Notes under the pieces: generated by a model
The model's input: the letters and a program-made list of their open reading frames with translations, nothing else
Told to the model about the DNA's origin: nothing
Databases searched by the model: none
From: Muribaculaceae bacterium Isolate-104 (HZI)
Lineage (GTDB): Bacteria; Bacteroidota; Bacteroidia; Bacteroidales; Muribaculaceae
Assembly: GCA_003762715.1 (NCBI GenBank)
Contig: RIBJ01000032.1
Span: forward strand, 1-64,000
DNA length: 64,000 nucleotides
Direction of reading: 5' to 3'
Made by a program: the position numbers and the translations under genes
Shown here: positions 9,435-16,825 of the stretch, piece by piece
Layout: each line of letters opens with the position of its first letter
Numbering within the stretch: the stretch's first letter is position 1

Positions 9435-9476
9435 TCGCTCATTTATCACAAATACGTTTTAACTAATATTCTTGCT

Positions 9477-10667
9477 ATGATTAAAAGAAGTATCCTTGGT
9501 CTGGCATGCGCGATGTTCCTCGGAGTATCAGCATTTGCCCAGAACTCTCAGGAGGTTGTGACAACCCCCGATCCTTCTCAGGGTTATCTCCTCAATCGTT
9601 TTGCAGACAACTGGTTTATCACAGGTGAAGGCGGTGCAAGCCTCCTCATGAGCCAGTTCGACCAGCACCGTAAACTTTCTGACCGTTTCGCTCCCGCAGC
9701 CTCTGTTTATGTGGGCAAATGGTTCTCTCCCATCATCGGTCTCCGTATCGGTGCCAACTACATGGGCGCAAAGAGCCTCAGCCAGGTTAACGTCTGGACA
9801 AACGGCGCTCCCAAAGTAAACGGCTACTACAAACAGTACTTCAACGAATTCGGTGCTGTAGGTGACGTGATGATCAACCTCACCAACTGGTGGTGCGGAT
9901 ACCGTCCCGGCCGTATCTACAACTCTTCTGTTTACTTCGGCGGCGGCGCTTACTGGACAGTGGCTCGCAACGACGCCAAAGGCGGTGACTGGGAAAATGC
10001 ACACAACTTCAACACTTCACTCCGTGCAGGCTGGATCAACGCTTTCAATGTAAGCAAAAGCGTTCAGCTCTTCCTTGACATCCGTTACAGCACTCTCGAC
10101 AACCCCCGCGACCGCGTCGAGATTCAGAAGAAAACTTGCGGCGACCTTCAGGCTTATGTAGGTGTTACCTACAACTTCAACAAGCGCACATGGGATGCTC
10201 CCGTGGTTCCTGTTTGCCCCGAAGTACCCGACTGCAGCGCTATCGAAGCTCGTCTTCAGGCTGCTAACGCTCGCATCGCCGACCTCGAGCGTCAGCTTCA
10301 GGACTGCCTCAACCGTCCCGTTGAGAAAGCTCCCTGCGCTAAGCTCCCCCTTGCTACTATCTACTATCCCATCAACAAGTCAAGCCTCTCTACACGTGAA
10401 GTCAATGTACTCCGCGCTGTGGCTTCTGTCATGAAGGAAAGCGGCAAGAACTACACCCTCACCGGCTGGGCTGACAACTACACCGGCACCGAGTCTTTCA
10501 ACGACCGTCTCCGTCACGCCCGTGTTAACGGCGTTCAGCGTCAGCTCGTTCGTTTCGGTGTTGACGAATCTAAACTCAACGCTACTGTCAACAACGGCAA
10601 CCTCACCGACCTCGGTGAAAAAGCTGTTCAGCTTGACCGTGCCGTTACTATTGAAGAAGCTGAATAA
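9477..10667 (+). CDS. OmpA-family outer-membrane protein
   Basis: The 396-residue protein starts MIKRSILGLACAMFLGVSAFAQ, a good signal peptide; the longer frame from 9405 would place the promoter inside the gene and hide the signal. Residues about 40-240 form a beta-barrel-like region rich in aromatic residues (FITGEGGASLLMSQFD). A Pro/Cys linker (VPVCPEVPDCSAIEARL) and short coiled coil follow, then an OmpA C-terminal peptidoglycan-binding domain (TIYYPINKSSLSTREVNVL; FNDRLRHARVNGVQRQL). It probably ties the outer membrane to the wall. The strong terminator and near-uniform codon choice fit high expression. Confidence 0.93.
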   Translation: MIKRSILGLACAMFLGVSAFAQNSQEVVTTPDPSQGYLLNRFADNWFITGEGGASLLMSQFDQHRKLSDRFAPAASVYVGKWFSPIIGLRIGANYMGAKSLSQVNVWTNGAPKVNGYYKQYFNEFGAVGDVMINLTNWWCGYRPGRIYNSSVYFGGGAYWTVARNDAKGGDWENAHNFNTSLRAGWINAFNVSKSVQLFLDIRYSTLDNPRDRVEIQKKTCGDLQAYVGVTYNFNKRTWDAPVVPVCPEVPDCSAIEARLQAANARIADLERQLQDCLNRPVEKAPCAKLPLATIYYPINKSSLSTREVNVLRAVASVMKESGKNYTLTGWADNYTGTESFNDRLRHARVNGVQRQLVRFGVDESKLNATVNNGNLTDLGEKAVQLDRAVTIEEAE

Positions 10668-10691
10668 GCATAACTCAATATAGATACCGGA

Positions 10692-10726
10692 AAGACCTGT
10701 CGCCTGTGGGTGACGGGTCTTTTTTT
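10692..10726 (+). terminator. Intrinsic terminator of the OmpA-like gene
   Basis: The arms AGACCtGTC and GACgGGTCT close a loop and are followed by a run of seven Ts. Confidence 0.88.
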
Positions 10727-10760
10727 GCGGGTGTCCGGCATAACCGACGGTTATTTTTAC

Positions 10761-10768
10761 TAATTTTG
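10761..10768 (+). promoter_or_regulatory. -7 box (TAATTTTG) of the M48 protease gene
   Basis: TAATTTTG is 23 bp before the ATG, giving a short leader of about 17 nt. Confidence 0.6.
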
Positions 10769-10791
10769 TGCCCGAATAAATTAATACAGTA

Positions 10792-11586
10792 ATGAAAAGG
10801 ATTGCAACTAAAATCTTTGCAGTGATTGCGTTGCTTATCGCAACAGCTCCTGTAAACGCCCAGTTTAAAATTTCAAAAGCGGTGAGCGCGGCAGCAAAAA
10901 GCGCTCAGGCTCTTACTCTTACCGATGCACAGATGGCGGCTTATGTCAAGGAATCCGTTGACTGGATGGACAAGAACAACCCGGTGCCCGATGAGAACAA
11001 CCCCTATACAATACGTCTGCGCAAGCTCACGGCAAACCTCAAGGATGCCGACGGCATTCCCTTGAATTTCAAGGTGTACGACGTAATCGATGTCAACGCA
11101 TTCGCATGTCCCGACGGCAGCGTGCGTGTGTTCTCATCGCTCATGGACATAATGTCTGACGAAGAGCTTCTCGGAGTGATTGGTCACGAAATCGGTCATG
11201 TTACAAAGCGCCACAGCAAAAACGCATTCAAGCAGCAGCTTCTCACAGGAGCGCTCAAAGACGCTGTGTCATCTACCGGCGGTGTGGCTGCCCAGCTCAC
11301 CGAATCGCAGCTCGGCACCCTCGGCGAAAGCCTCATAAACGCCAAGTACTCGCAGAAACAGGAGTCGGAAGCCGACGACAGCGGCTATGACTTCCTTGTC
11401 AAGAACGGCATCAACCCCTGGGGCATGGTAATGGCTTTTGAGAAACTTCAGGGTATGGAAGGCGGCACAAAGGCAAGCACCGTAGAAAAAATGTTCAGCT
11501 CACACCCCGAAACAGCAAAACGCATCAAGCACATGAGCGAACGTGCCACGAAGGACGGCTATACACGCCCCGAGGCTGAAAAATAA
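10792..11586 (+). CDS. M48-family metalloprotease, periplasmic
   Basis: This 264-residue protein has an N-terminal signal peptide (MKRIATKIFAVIALLIATAPVNAQ) and one M48 peptidase domain. The zinc motif HEIGH lies in VIGHEIGHVTKRHSKNAF, and the third ligand is expected in the downstream ESEADDSGYDFL segment. It lacks the transmembrane helices of HtpX and the TPR domain of BepA, so it is closest to the short LoiP/YcaL-type proteases that survey envelope proteins. No lipobox Cys is present. It is monocistronic between its own promoter and terminator. Confidence 0.92.
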   Translation: MKRIATKIFAVIALLIATAPVNAQFKISKAVSAAAKSAQALTLTDAQMAAYVKESVDWMDKNNPVPDENNPYTIRLRKLTANLKDADGIPLNFKVYDVIDVNAFACPDGSVRVFSSLMDIMSDEELLGVIGHEIGHVTKRHSKNAFKQQLLTGALKDAVSSTGGVAAQLTESQLGTLGESLINAKYSQKQESEADDSGYDFLVKNGINPWGMVMAFEKLQGMEGGTKASTVEKMFSSHPETAKRIKHMSERATKDGYTRPEAEK

Positions 11587-11613
11587 AAAGACAACACCTC
11601 TTGCATAACACTT

Positions 11614-11653
11614 CTCTCCCCGCCGCATAACGCGCGCGGGGAGAGCTTTTTAT
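11614..11653 (+). terminator. Intrinsic terminator of the M48 protease gene
   Basis: A perfect 10-bp stem CTCTCCCCGC/GCGGGGAGAG with a 12-nt loop precedes CTTTTTAT. Confidence 0.88.
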
Positions 11654-11662
11654 TATGGCGGG

Positions 11663-12331
11663 TTAGAAATCAAGGCGCTTGTAGCGGGCTTTGGCAACGG
11701 CGCGCGAGCGGAAATTGAAGTGCCACCACTCGCTGCGCAGTGTCATGAACCCGCCGGCGCGCATCACTCTGCGCAGAAGCTGGCGGTTGCGGCGCTCTTC
11801 GGTGGTGATTGCTCCCCGGTCCACCAAAGCCTGCTCGTTGTCTATGTTGCTTTCCGGACCGAGGTGGTCAACCGGGGTGCCCATAGGCAGCTCCTTGCCC
11901 TCGCTGTCCACAATTGTAATGTCTACAGCCAGCCCGTAGTTGTGCAGCCCACCGCCGCGCGCCGGATTGCTCACATAATTGGATTTGGAGGTACCCTTCA
12001 CCTTGTCAAACATCCGTTTCTGTACGCTCATGGGTCTTGCCGCGTCGCAAATCTTCAGGCGGTAGCCCGGGTGCTCCTCTTCAAGCTTTTTCCCGGCTTT
12101 TTCCAGCCCGGCGGCGGCTTCCGGATGCAGGTAGGCTTTGCGCAGGCTTCCGTACATGTCCTGACCGACAAAGTTGTGTGGCGAGGCGTACATCAGCTCC
12201 ACCACAATGCCGGGGCTTACAGTGGCGGCGTCTACCATGCCTGCCTCGCGCATGGCGCTGTCGTAGTCTTGTGCGCCGGCTGTAGCGGTCGCTGCCGCCG
12301 CTGCTATGAAAAATGCTATGGTTCTGTTCAT
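11663..12331 (-). CDS. M15-family D-alanyl-D-alanine dipeptidase (VanX/DdpX type)
   Basis: The 222-residue protein has a signal peptide (MNRTIAFFIAAAAATATAGAQ). The zinc-binding motifs of the VanX branch of family M15 are visible: His and Asp in GGGLHNYGLAVDIT and the C-terminal Glu and His in SEWWHFNF. CDAARPMSVQKRMFD corresponds to the conserved Arg region of the active site. It probably trims or recycles D-Ala-D-Ala in the periplasm; no van cluster is present, so resistance is not implied. I chose the ATG at 12329-12331 because the longer frame would begin at or before the transcription start set by the -7 box at 12356-12363. Confidence 0.9.
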   Translation of the reverse strand: MNRTIAFFIAAAAATATAGAQDYDSAMREAGMVDAATVSPGIVVELMYASPHNFVGQDMYGSLRKAYLHPEAAAGLEKAGKKLEEEHPGYRLKICDAARPMSVQKRMFDKVKGTSKSNYVSNPARGGGLHNYGLAVDITIVDSEGKELPMGTPVDHLGPESNIDNEQALVDRGAITTEERRNRQLLRRVMRAGGFMTLRSEWWHFNFRSRAVAKARYKRLDF

Positions 12332-12355
12332 CTGTCCGGAGATTCTAAGACGCTG

Positions 12356-12386
12356 CAAAGGTATTAATAACCCCGGTTAATTACAA
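12356..12386 (-). promoter_or_regulatory. Promoter of the dipeptidase gene (TTG - 20 bp - TACCTTTG)
   Basis: On the minus strand TTG (12384-12386) and TACCTTTG (12356-12363) are 20 bp apart. Transcription should start near 12350, 19 nt before the ATG. Confidence 0.7.
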
Positions 12387-12426
12387 TCGGCATTATGTAG
12401 CCCGCTGATATGTGCCGCGAAATTGA

Positions 12427-12434
12427 TAACTTTG
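12427..12434 (+). promoter_or_regulatory. -7 box (TAACTTTG) only 6 bp from the ATG
   Basis: TAACTTTG ends at 12434 and the ATG is 12441-12443. A start 5-7 nt after the box would give a leaderless or nearly leaderless mRNA. Confidence 0.5.
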
Positions 12435-12440
12435 TGCCCT

Positions 12441-12989
12441 ATGAAAGATAAATCATCTGCAACGCCATGGATTGTAATGATTATTGTTGCCATGGTGAGT
12501 TATGGCGGGGCGCTCGGCATGTTTAACTCGGTGCTTGCGCCTGTATGGGTTCCTGTAGGGTGTGCGGTGGCTCTGTCTGCGGCGCTTATGTTCTGGACTG
12601 CGGGTATGTGGCGGCGCTTTACCGGCATTCGTTCCGGTGTGGCAAATGTCGCAGTCGGCATGGTTGTGTCTGTGGGCGTGATGTTTGCCGGAATCACGGG
12701 GCTTAATTTCGTCAGGCTGCAAAGCGTCCCTGCCGTGGAGGTCAAGGCGGCTGTGGTGAACGCGTACAGCACCAAGCACTACCATACGAGGCGAGTGCGC
12801 AAGAATGTGTATGTCAAGGGGTCGCCGTACTGGCGTTATCATGTCAGGGTGCGTATTCCTGACGGAAGGGAAAAGACCCTTGACATAACTGCGGAGCGTT
12901 ACAGGCATCTTTCGCGCAGGCGCAGTGTGGCAGTCGATATACGCCACGGTTTTCTTGGCATGGACATAATTTCGCTGAAAAAGAACTGA
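12441..12989 (+). CDS. Small membrane protein, DUF3592-like
   Basis: The 182-residue protein has two or three hydrophobic helices in its first 100 residues (WIVMIIVAMVSYGGALG, VWVPVGCAVALSAALMFW, VANVAVGMVVSVGVMFAG). A polar C-terminal domain follows (VKAAVVNAYSTKHYHTRR, then RYHVRVRIPDGREKTLDI) resembling the extracytoplasmic beta domain of DUF3592 proteins; this assignment is tentative. The in-frame ATG at 12423 lies before the -7 box, so 12441 is preferred. Function unknown. It is divergent from the dipeptidase gene. Confidence 0.7.
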   Translation: MKDKSSATPWIVMIIVAMVSYGGALGMFNSVLAPVWVPVGCAVALSAALMFWTAGMWRRFTGIRSGVANVAVGMVVSVGVMFAGITGLNFVRLQSVPAVEVKAAVVNAYSTKHYHTRRVRKNVYVKGSPYWRYHVRVRIPDGREKTLDITAERYRHLSRRRSVAVDIRHGFLGMDIISLKKN

Positions 12990-12999
12990 TGAGATAAAC

Positions 13000-13032
13000 A
13001 GCGACGCCCGGGCAGATTGTCCGGGCGTCGCT
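13000..13032. terminator. Bidirectional hairpin between convergent genes
   Basis: A perfect 12-bp stem AGCGACGCCCGG/CCGGGCGTCGCT sits between the membrane-protein gene and the CoA-transferase gene. T-rich DNA follows on both sides (TGTTGTTAT on plus, TGTTTATC on minus). Confidence 0.78.
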
Positions 13033-13054
13033 GTTGTTATGTGCGGGTATGTTT

Positions 13055-14548
13055 TCAGGCAAATTTTGCCCAGTCGGTGTTGCGCATGTCGCCTGTTTCG
13101 AGAAATGCTGAGTGGAAAGCAAGCGAAGCGTGGAGCGAGTGGGGGGTCTGTCCGCCTTTGCCCATGCGCAGATAGTCGCGCAGAAGCTCGCGGTACATGG
13201 GGTGCGCGCAGTTGTCTATTATTGTTTCGGCGCGCTGTACGGGGTCTTTTCCGCGCAGGTCTGCCACTCCCTGGTCGGTGATGAGGATGTCGACGGAGTG
13301 TTCCGAATGGTCTACATGCGATACCATTGGCACTATGTTGCCTATGAGTCCGCCCTTGGTCACCGAGGGGCAGCTGAATATCGACAGGTAGCCGTTGCGG
13401 GTGAAGTCGCCGGAACCGCCTATGCCGTTCATCATCTTGGTGCCTACCACATGGGTGGAGTTGATGTTGCCGAAGATGTCTGCTTCAAGGGCGGTGTTCA
13501 TGGCTATCACGCCGAGGCGGCGTATGATTTCCGGGCTGTTGGATATTTCTGCGGGACGAAGCACTATCTTGTCGCGGAAAAAGTCGATGTTTGAAAGCAC
13601 TTCCGCTTCTGTTTTGTCGGAGAGTGTGAGCGAGCAAGTGCTGCCGAAGCGGCATCTGCCCATTTTCATCAGTTCGATTACGGCATCCTGCACAACTTCG
13701 GTGTACATTTCAAAGGGGGGCAGCTCTTTGGCGTTTCCGAGTCCGAAAAGCACTGCGTTCGCCACATTGCCGACACCGCTCTGTATGGGGAGGAATGAGG
13801 AGGGTATGCGTCCGGCTTTGACTTCTGAAAGCAGGAAGTTGCACACATTGGCTCCTATCTGCAGGGTAACATCGTCAAGCTCTGTAAAACCCTTTATGCC
13901 GTCGTAGGCGTCGGAGTGTACTATTCCGGCTATTTTGGCGGGGTCAATCTTGACAGTGGGGGTGCCGATACGGTCGCTGGGCTTGTAGATGGGTATTTCC
14001 CGACGGTTGGGCGGGTCAAGGGGCATGTAGATGTCATGGAGTCCGTAGAGCCCTTCTGGAAGGGTGTTGTTCAGCTCCAGAAAAATTTTCTTGGCGTATC
14101 TGGCGTATGTGGGCACGTTGCCGACGCCTGTGCCGAGCACAACCTCGCCGTTGTCGAAAACCTTCGCAACCTCGATTATCGCGAAGTCGAGGTCACCGTA
14201 TGTGCCGTAGCGAAATTTCTGTGCGAGTTCGGAGAGATGCAGGTCAAAATAGTGGGCATCGTGCGAGTTGATACGCTTGCGCAGGTCTGGGGTATTCTGA
14301 TAGGGAGTACGACGGCCAATTGCATTTGCTCTTGCAAGCGCGCCGTCGGCGTGATTGTTCGTGGAAGCGCCGGTAAAGATGTTGACTTTGTAGGGTCTGC
14401 CTGCCTCGTGTTCCTTTACCGCTTTTTCGGCTATGGCTTCGGTTATCACCTTGGGCGAGCCCGAGGCTGTGAATCCGGAGAGTCCGAGGTTTGCGTTGTG
14501 GGGAATCTGGGCGGCTGCTTCCTTTGCCGAGAGAATTGGAAATGCCAT
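13055..14548 (-). CDS. Acetyl-CoA hydrolase/transferase family (succinate CoA-transferase type)
   Basis: The 497-residue cytosolic enzyme belongs to the class I CoA-transferase family of Cat1, ScpC and AarC. It starts with GLSGFTASGSPKVI and has the expected catalytic-Glu region near residue 275 (PPFEMYTEVVQDAVIELM). The CoA-binding segment GNINSTHVVGTKMMNGIGGSGDF lies near residues 385-407. In Bacteroidota such enzymes exchange CoA between acetyl-, propionyl- and succinyl-CoA during acetate and propionate formation. The exact acceptor cannot be read from sequence. It follows a small membrane-anchored gene by 24 bp, probably in one operon from the promoter at 14954-14984. Confidence 0.92.
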   Translation of the reverse strand: MAFPILSAKEAAAQIPHNANLGLSGFTASGSPKVITEAIAEKAVKEHEAGRPYKVNIFTGASTNNHADGALARANAIGRRTPYQNTPDLRKRINSHDAHYFDLHLSELAQKFRYGTYGDLDFAIIEVAKVFDNGEVVLGTGVGNVPTYARYAKKIFLELNNTLPEGLYGLHDIYMPLDPPNRREIPIYKPSDRIGTPTVKIDPAKIAGIVHSDAYDGIKGFTELDDVTLQIGANVCNFLLSEVKAGRIPSSFLPIQSGVGNVANAVLFGLGNAKELPPFEMYTEVVQDAVIELMKMGRCRFGSTCSLTLSDKTEAEVLSNIDFFRDKIVLRPAEISNSPEIIRRLGVIAMNTALEADIFGNINSTHVVGTKMMNGIGGSGDFTRNGYLSIFSCPSVTKGGLIGNIVPMVSHVDHSEHSVDILITDQGVADLRGKDPVQRAETIIDNCAHPMYRELLRDYLRMGKGGQTPHSLHASLAFHSAFLETGDMRNTDWAKFA

Positions 14549-14572
14549 ATTTCAGTTATTGTATAATTGGAT

Positions 14573-14929
14573 TCAGAATTTAGGTGTGATAATCTCCGAG
14601 TCTATGATAGCCCTGCGCCAGCGTTCGCGGACGGCAGCGGCTGCTTCCTGGCGTTGCTGTTCGGCAATGTCTGCCTCGGACGGGGCTGAGCAGTCGCGGG
14701 TAACACGCACGCCTTCTTCGGGCAGAACAGCGGCTCTTGCCTTTTGCACGGGAGCCGGAACTGCGGGAATGTCAATACGGGCAGGTGGCGGGGGAGTGGC
14801 GCGTGTTTCGGTCGAAGAGAGGAAGTCGGGCACCACGGGAATGTTGTTTTTCTTTTTAGCACGGTCTTTTGCAGCGGCTATGATTCCGCTGAAAATCATG
14901 ACTAAAATGGCAACTATTATTTGCTCCAT
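14573..14929 (-). CDS. Small N-anchored protein upstream of the CoA-transferase
   Basis: This 118-residue protein starts MEQIIVAILVMIFSGIIAA, one transmembrane helix, followed by a basic KDRAKKKN stop-transfer stretch. The rest is a Pro/Ala-rich then charged tail ending in WRRAIIDSEIITPKF. I recognise no domain. The longer frame starts with TTG inside the -7 box, so the ATG at 14929 is used. The 24-bp gap to the CoA-transferase suggests co-transcription, but no functional link is visible. Confidence 0.72.
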   Translation of the reverse strand: MEQIIVAILVMIFSGIIAAAKDRAKKKNNIPVVPDFLSSTETRATPPPPARIDIPAVPAPVQKARAAVLPEEGVRVTRDCSAPSEADIAEQQRQEAAAAVRERWRRAIIDSEIITPKF

Positions 14930-14951
14930 CTGCACTCGTTTCGTAATTTTG
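14920..14951 (+). promoter_or_regulatory. miaB promoter (TTTG - 20 bp - TAATTTTG)
   Basis: TTTG at 14920-14923 and TAATTTTG at 14944-14951 are 20 bp apart. The start would be near 14957, leaving a leader of about 56 nt. It overlaps the opposing promoter at 14954-14984. Confidence 0.72.
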
Positions 14952-14953
14952 TG

Positions 14954-14984
14954 CAAATTTACATTTTTCCTGAAGTAAAATCAA
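14954..14984 (-). promoter_or_regulatory. Promoter of the small protein/CoA-transferase operon (TTG - 20 bp - TAAATTTG)
   Basis: On the minus strand TTG (14982-14984) and TAAATTTG (14954-14961) are 20 bp apart, with transcription starting near 14948. Its -7 box is 2 bp from the plus-strand miaB -7 box. Confidence 0.72.
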
Positions 14985-15012
14985 GGGGTTATGCCCCATA
15001 ACATAATATTTT

Positions 15013-16377
15013 ATGTCAAAAAACAAGGAAGTGTCCGCGTACGCGGACTCGGCGCGACATCTTTTGATAGAGACTTACGGGTGTCAGATGAATGTGGCTG
15101 ACAGCGAGGTTGTCGCCGCGGTGATGAAAACTGCAGGCTATGAGCCTGCCGACGACATTGAAAGCGCCGACGCTGTGCTGCTCAACACCTGTTCCATACG
15201 CGACAACGCCGAGCAGAAGATTGTGGCGCGGTTGCAGCATCTCAGGGCCATAAAGCGCAAGCGTCCTCTTATTGTGGGTGTCATCGGCTGTATGGCAGAG
15301 CGCGTCAAGGACGCTCTTATCAACGAACACGGGGTGGATATTGTTGCCGGTCCCGATTCGTACAACGACCTGCCGGCTCTGTTCGGCGCCGCCGAGGCGG
15401 GCGAAAAGGCTATAAACATAGAGCTCAGCACCACGGAGACATATCGCGACGTGATGCCTTTGCGTATAGGCTCTAACCGCATATCGGGCTTTGTGAGCAT
15501 TATGCGCGGTTGCAACAATTTCTGCTCATACTGCATAGTACCTTACACCAGGGGCCGCGAGCGTTCGCGCGAGGATTCAAGCATTCTCGCGGAGGTGGAA
15601 AATCTTAGGGTGCAGGGTTTCCGTGAAGTGACTCTGCTCGGGCAGAATGTCAACTCGTACCGTTACGAAAATCCCGAAACCGGCGAGGTGACCGACTTTA
15701 CGGCGTTGCTGCTCAAGGTGGCGGATGCCGCCGGCGACATGCGTGTGAGATTTACAACCTCGCACCCTAAGGACATGACCGACGCCACTCTTGAGGCAAT
15801 AGCGTCGCGCGACAATATCTGCAACCACATCCACCTGCCTGTGCAGAGCGGCAGCAGCGCTGTGCTCAAGGCAATGAACAGAAAGTACACCAGGGAGTGG
15901 TATCTCGACCGTATTGCAGCCATAAAGAGGATTATTCCGGGGTGCGGCATTTCGTCTGACCTGTTCACCGGGTTTTCCGGCGAGACAGAGGAGGACTTTC
16001 TCCAGACTCTGTCGCTCATGGAGGAGGTTGGCTTTGACTCGTCGTTCATGTTCAAGTACTCGGAGCGTCCCGGCACCCTTGCGTCGCGGTGTATGCCCGA
16101 CAATGTGCCTGAGGATGTGAAGATAGAGCGGCTTAACCGCATGATAGCCCTTCAGGGCAGGCTGTCGCTTGAGTCAAACCGCCGTGATGTGGGAAAACGG
16201 TTTGTAGTGCTTGCCGACGGTATTTCCAAGCGCAGCAGGGAGCAGCTTGTGGGGCGTACCGACACAAACAAGACTGTGGTGTTTGACCGGGCGGGTCACA
16301 AGCCGGGCGACTTTGTCACAGTGGTTGTAAAAGACGCGACCGCCGCCACGCTCATAGCCGAAGTGGCTGAGTCATAG
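15013..16377 (+). CDS. miaB: tRNA-2-methylthio-N6-dimethylallyladenosine synthase (MiaB)
   Basis: The 454-residue enzyme adds a methylthio group to N6-isopentenyl-adenosine 37 of tRNAs. The three Cys of the N-terminal auxiliary cluster are in ETYGCQMN, LNTCSIRDN and GVIGCMAER. The radical SAM cluster is CNNFCSYC in RGCNNFCSYCIVPYTRGRE. The C-terminal 65 residues form a TRAM domain (SREQLVGRTDTNKTVVF). IHLPVQSGSS and MNRKYTREWY are family-typical. Length is standard. It is a single gene sharing an interleaved divergent promoter region with the CoA-transferase operon. Confidence 0.96.
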   Translation: MSKNKEVSAYADSARHLLIETYGCQMNVADSEVVAAVMKTAGYEPADDIESADAVLLNTCSIRDNAEQKIVARLQHLRAIKRKRPLIVGVIGCMAERVKDALINEHGVDIVAGPDSYNDLPALFGAAEAGEKAINIELSTTETYRDVMPLRIGSNRISGFVSIMRGCNNFCSYCIVPYTRGRERSREDSSILAEVENLRVQGFREVTLLGQNVNSYRYENPETGEVTDFTALLLKVADAAGDMRVRFTTSHPKDMTDATLEAIASRDNICNHIHLPVQSGSSAVLKAMNRKYTREWYLDRIAAIKRIIPGCGISSDLFTGFSGETEEDFLQTLSLMEEVGFDSSFMFKYSERPGTLASRCMPDNVPEDVKIERLNRMIALQGRLSLESNRRDVGKRFVVLADGISKRSREQLVGRTDTNKTVVFDRAGHKPGDFVTVVVKDATAATLIAEVAES

Positions 16378-16436
16378 CGGCGGCGGTGTGGCGTGTGCTG
16401 TGCGGGCTCTGTCTATTCAAGGATTGAGCGGGGCGG

Positions 16437-16685
16437 TCAGCTGAGGTGGGTGATGTTGCCGCCGGCGTTCACTCTGTAGCGTCCGGATGTGCCGGTGGTG
16501 AGGTCGGTTACGGCAAAAACGTAGTCTTCAATGTTGAGGTATTTGCGGGGATTGCCGTTGAAGGCTGCGAGAATAGCCTCGCCGATGTTGTGGTAGCCTG
16601 AACCTTGGTACGCGTCTTCGATTCTGTCGTCGAAAAGCAGTTCAATTCTCACGTTGTCGTGCGGGTGGAGTCTGTTGGCGTTCAT
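16437..16685 (-). CDS. Small conserved-looking protein of unknown function
   Basis: The 82-residue protein (MNANRLHPHDNVRIELLF, then GSGYHNIGEAILAAFNGN and FAVTDLTTGTSGRYRVNAG) has a compact mixed composition without signal or membrane segment. The upstream frame extension is Arg/His-rich and crosses the pepD terminator, so the ATG at 16685 is preferred. I do not recognise the family. It is downstream of pepD on the same strand but separated from it by a terminator, so it is probably expressed on its own. Confidence 0.65.
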   Translation of the reverse strand: MNANRLHPHDNVRIELLFDDRIEDAYQGSGYHNIGEAILAAFNGNPRKYLNIEDYVFAVTDLTTGTSGRYRVNAGGNITHLS

Positions 16686-16759
16686 AGTGTGTGTGTCTTT
16701 AGTAGTAGTTTGTTCAGATAAAACACCTGCGGCGGTCGAAAAGTCTGAGACATAGATGT

Positions 16760-16800
16760 AAAAAAACGGAAACGGCGCCAAAAAATGAAGCCGTTTCCGT
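16760..16800 (-). terminator. Intrinsic terminator of pepD
   Basis: On the minus strand ACGGAAACGGC and GCCGTTTCCGT (11 bp, 13-nt loop) are followed by six Ts. Confidence 0.9.
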
Positions 16801-16825
16801 GTATTGTGCGCCTGCTGGCGTGGTC

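Noticed and set aside
9405-9476. Upstream start for the OmpA-like protein
   Set aside because: The extension contains the -7 box and would place a charged stretch before a perfect signal peptide.
11663-12331. Vancomycin-resistance gene (vanX)
   Set aside because: The protein is a secreted M15 dipeptidase without vanH or vanA neighbours, so a wall-recycling role is more likely.
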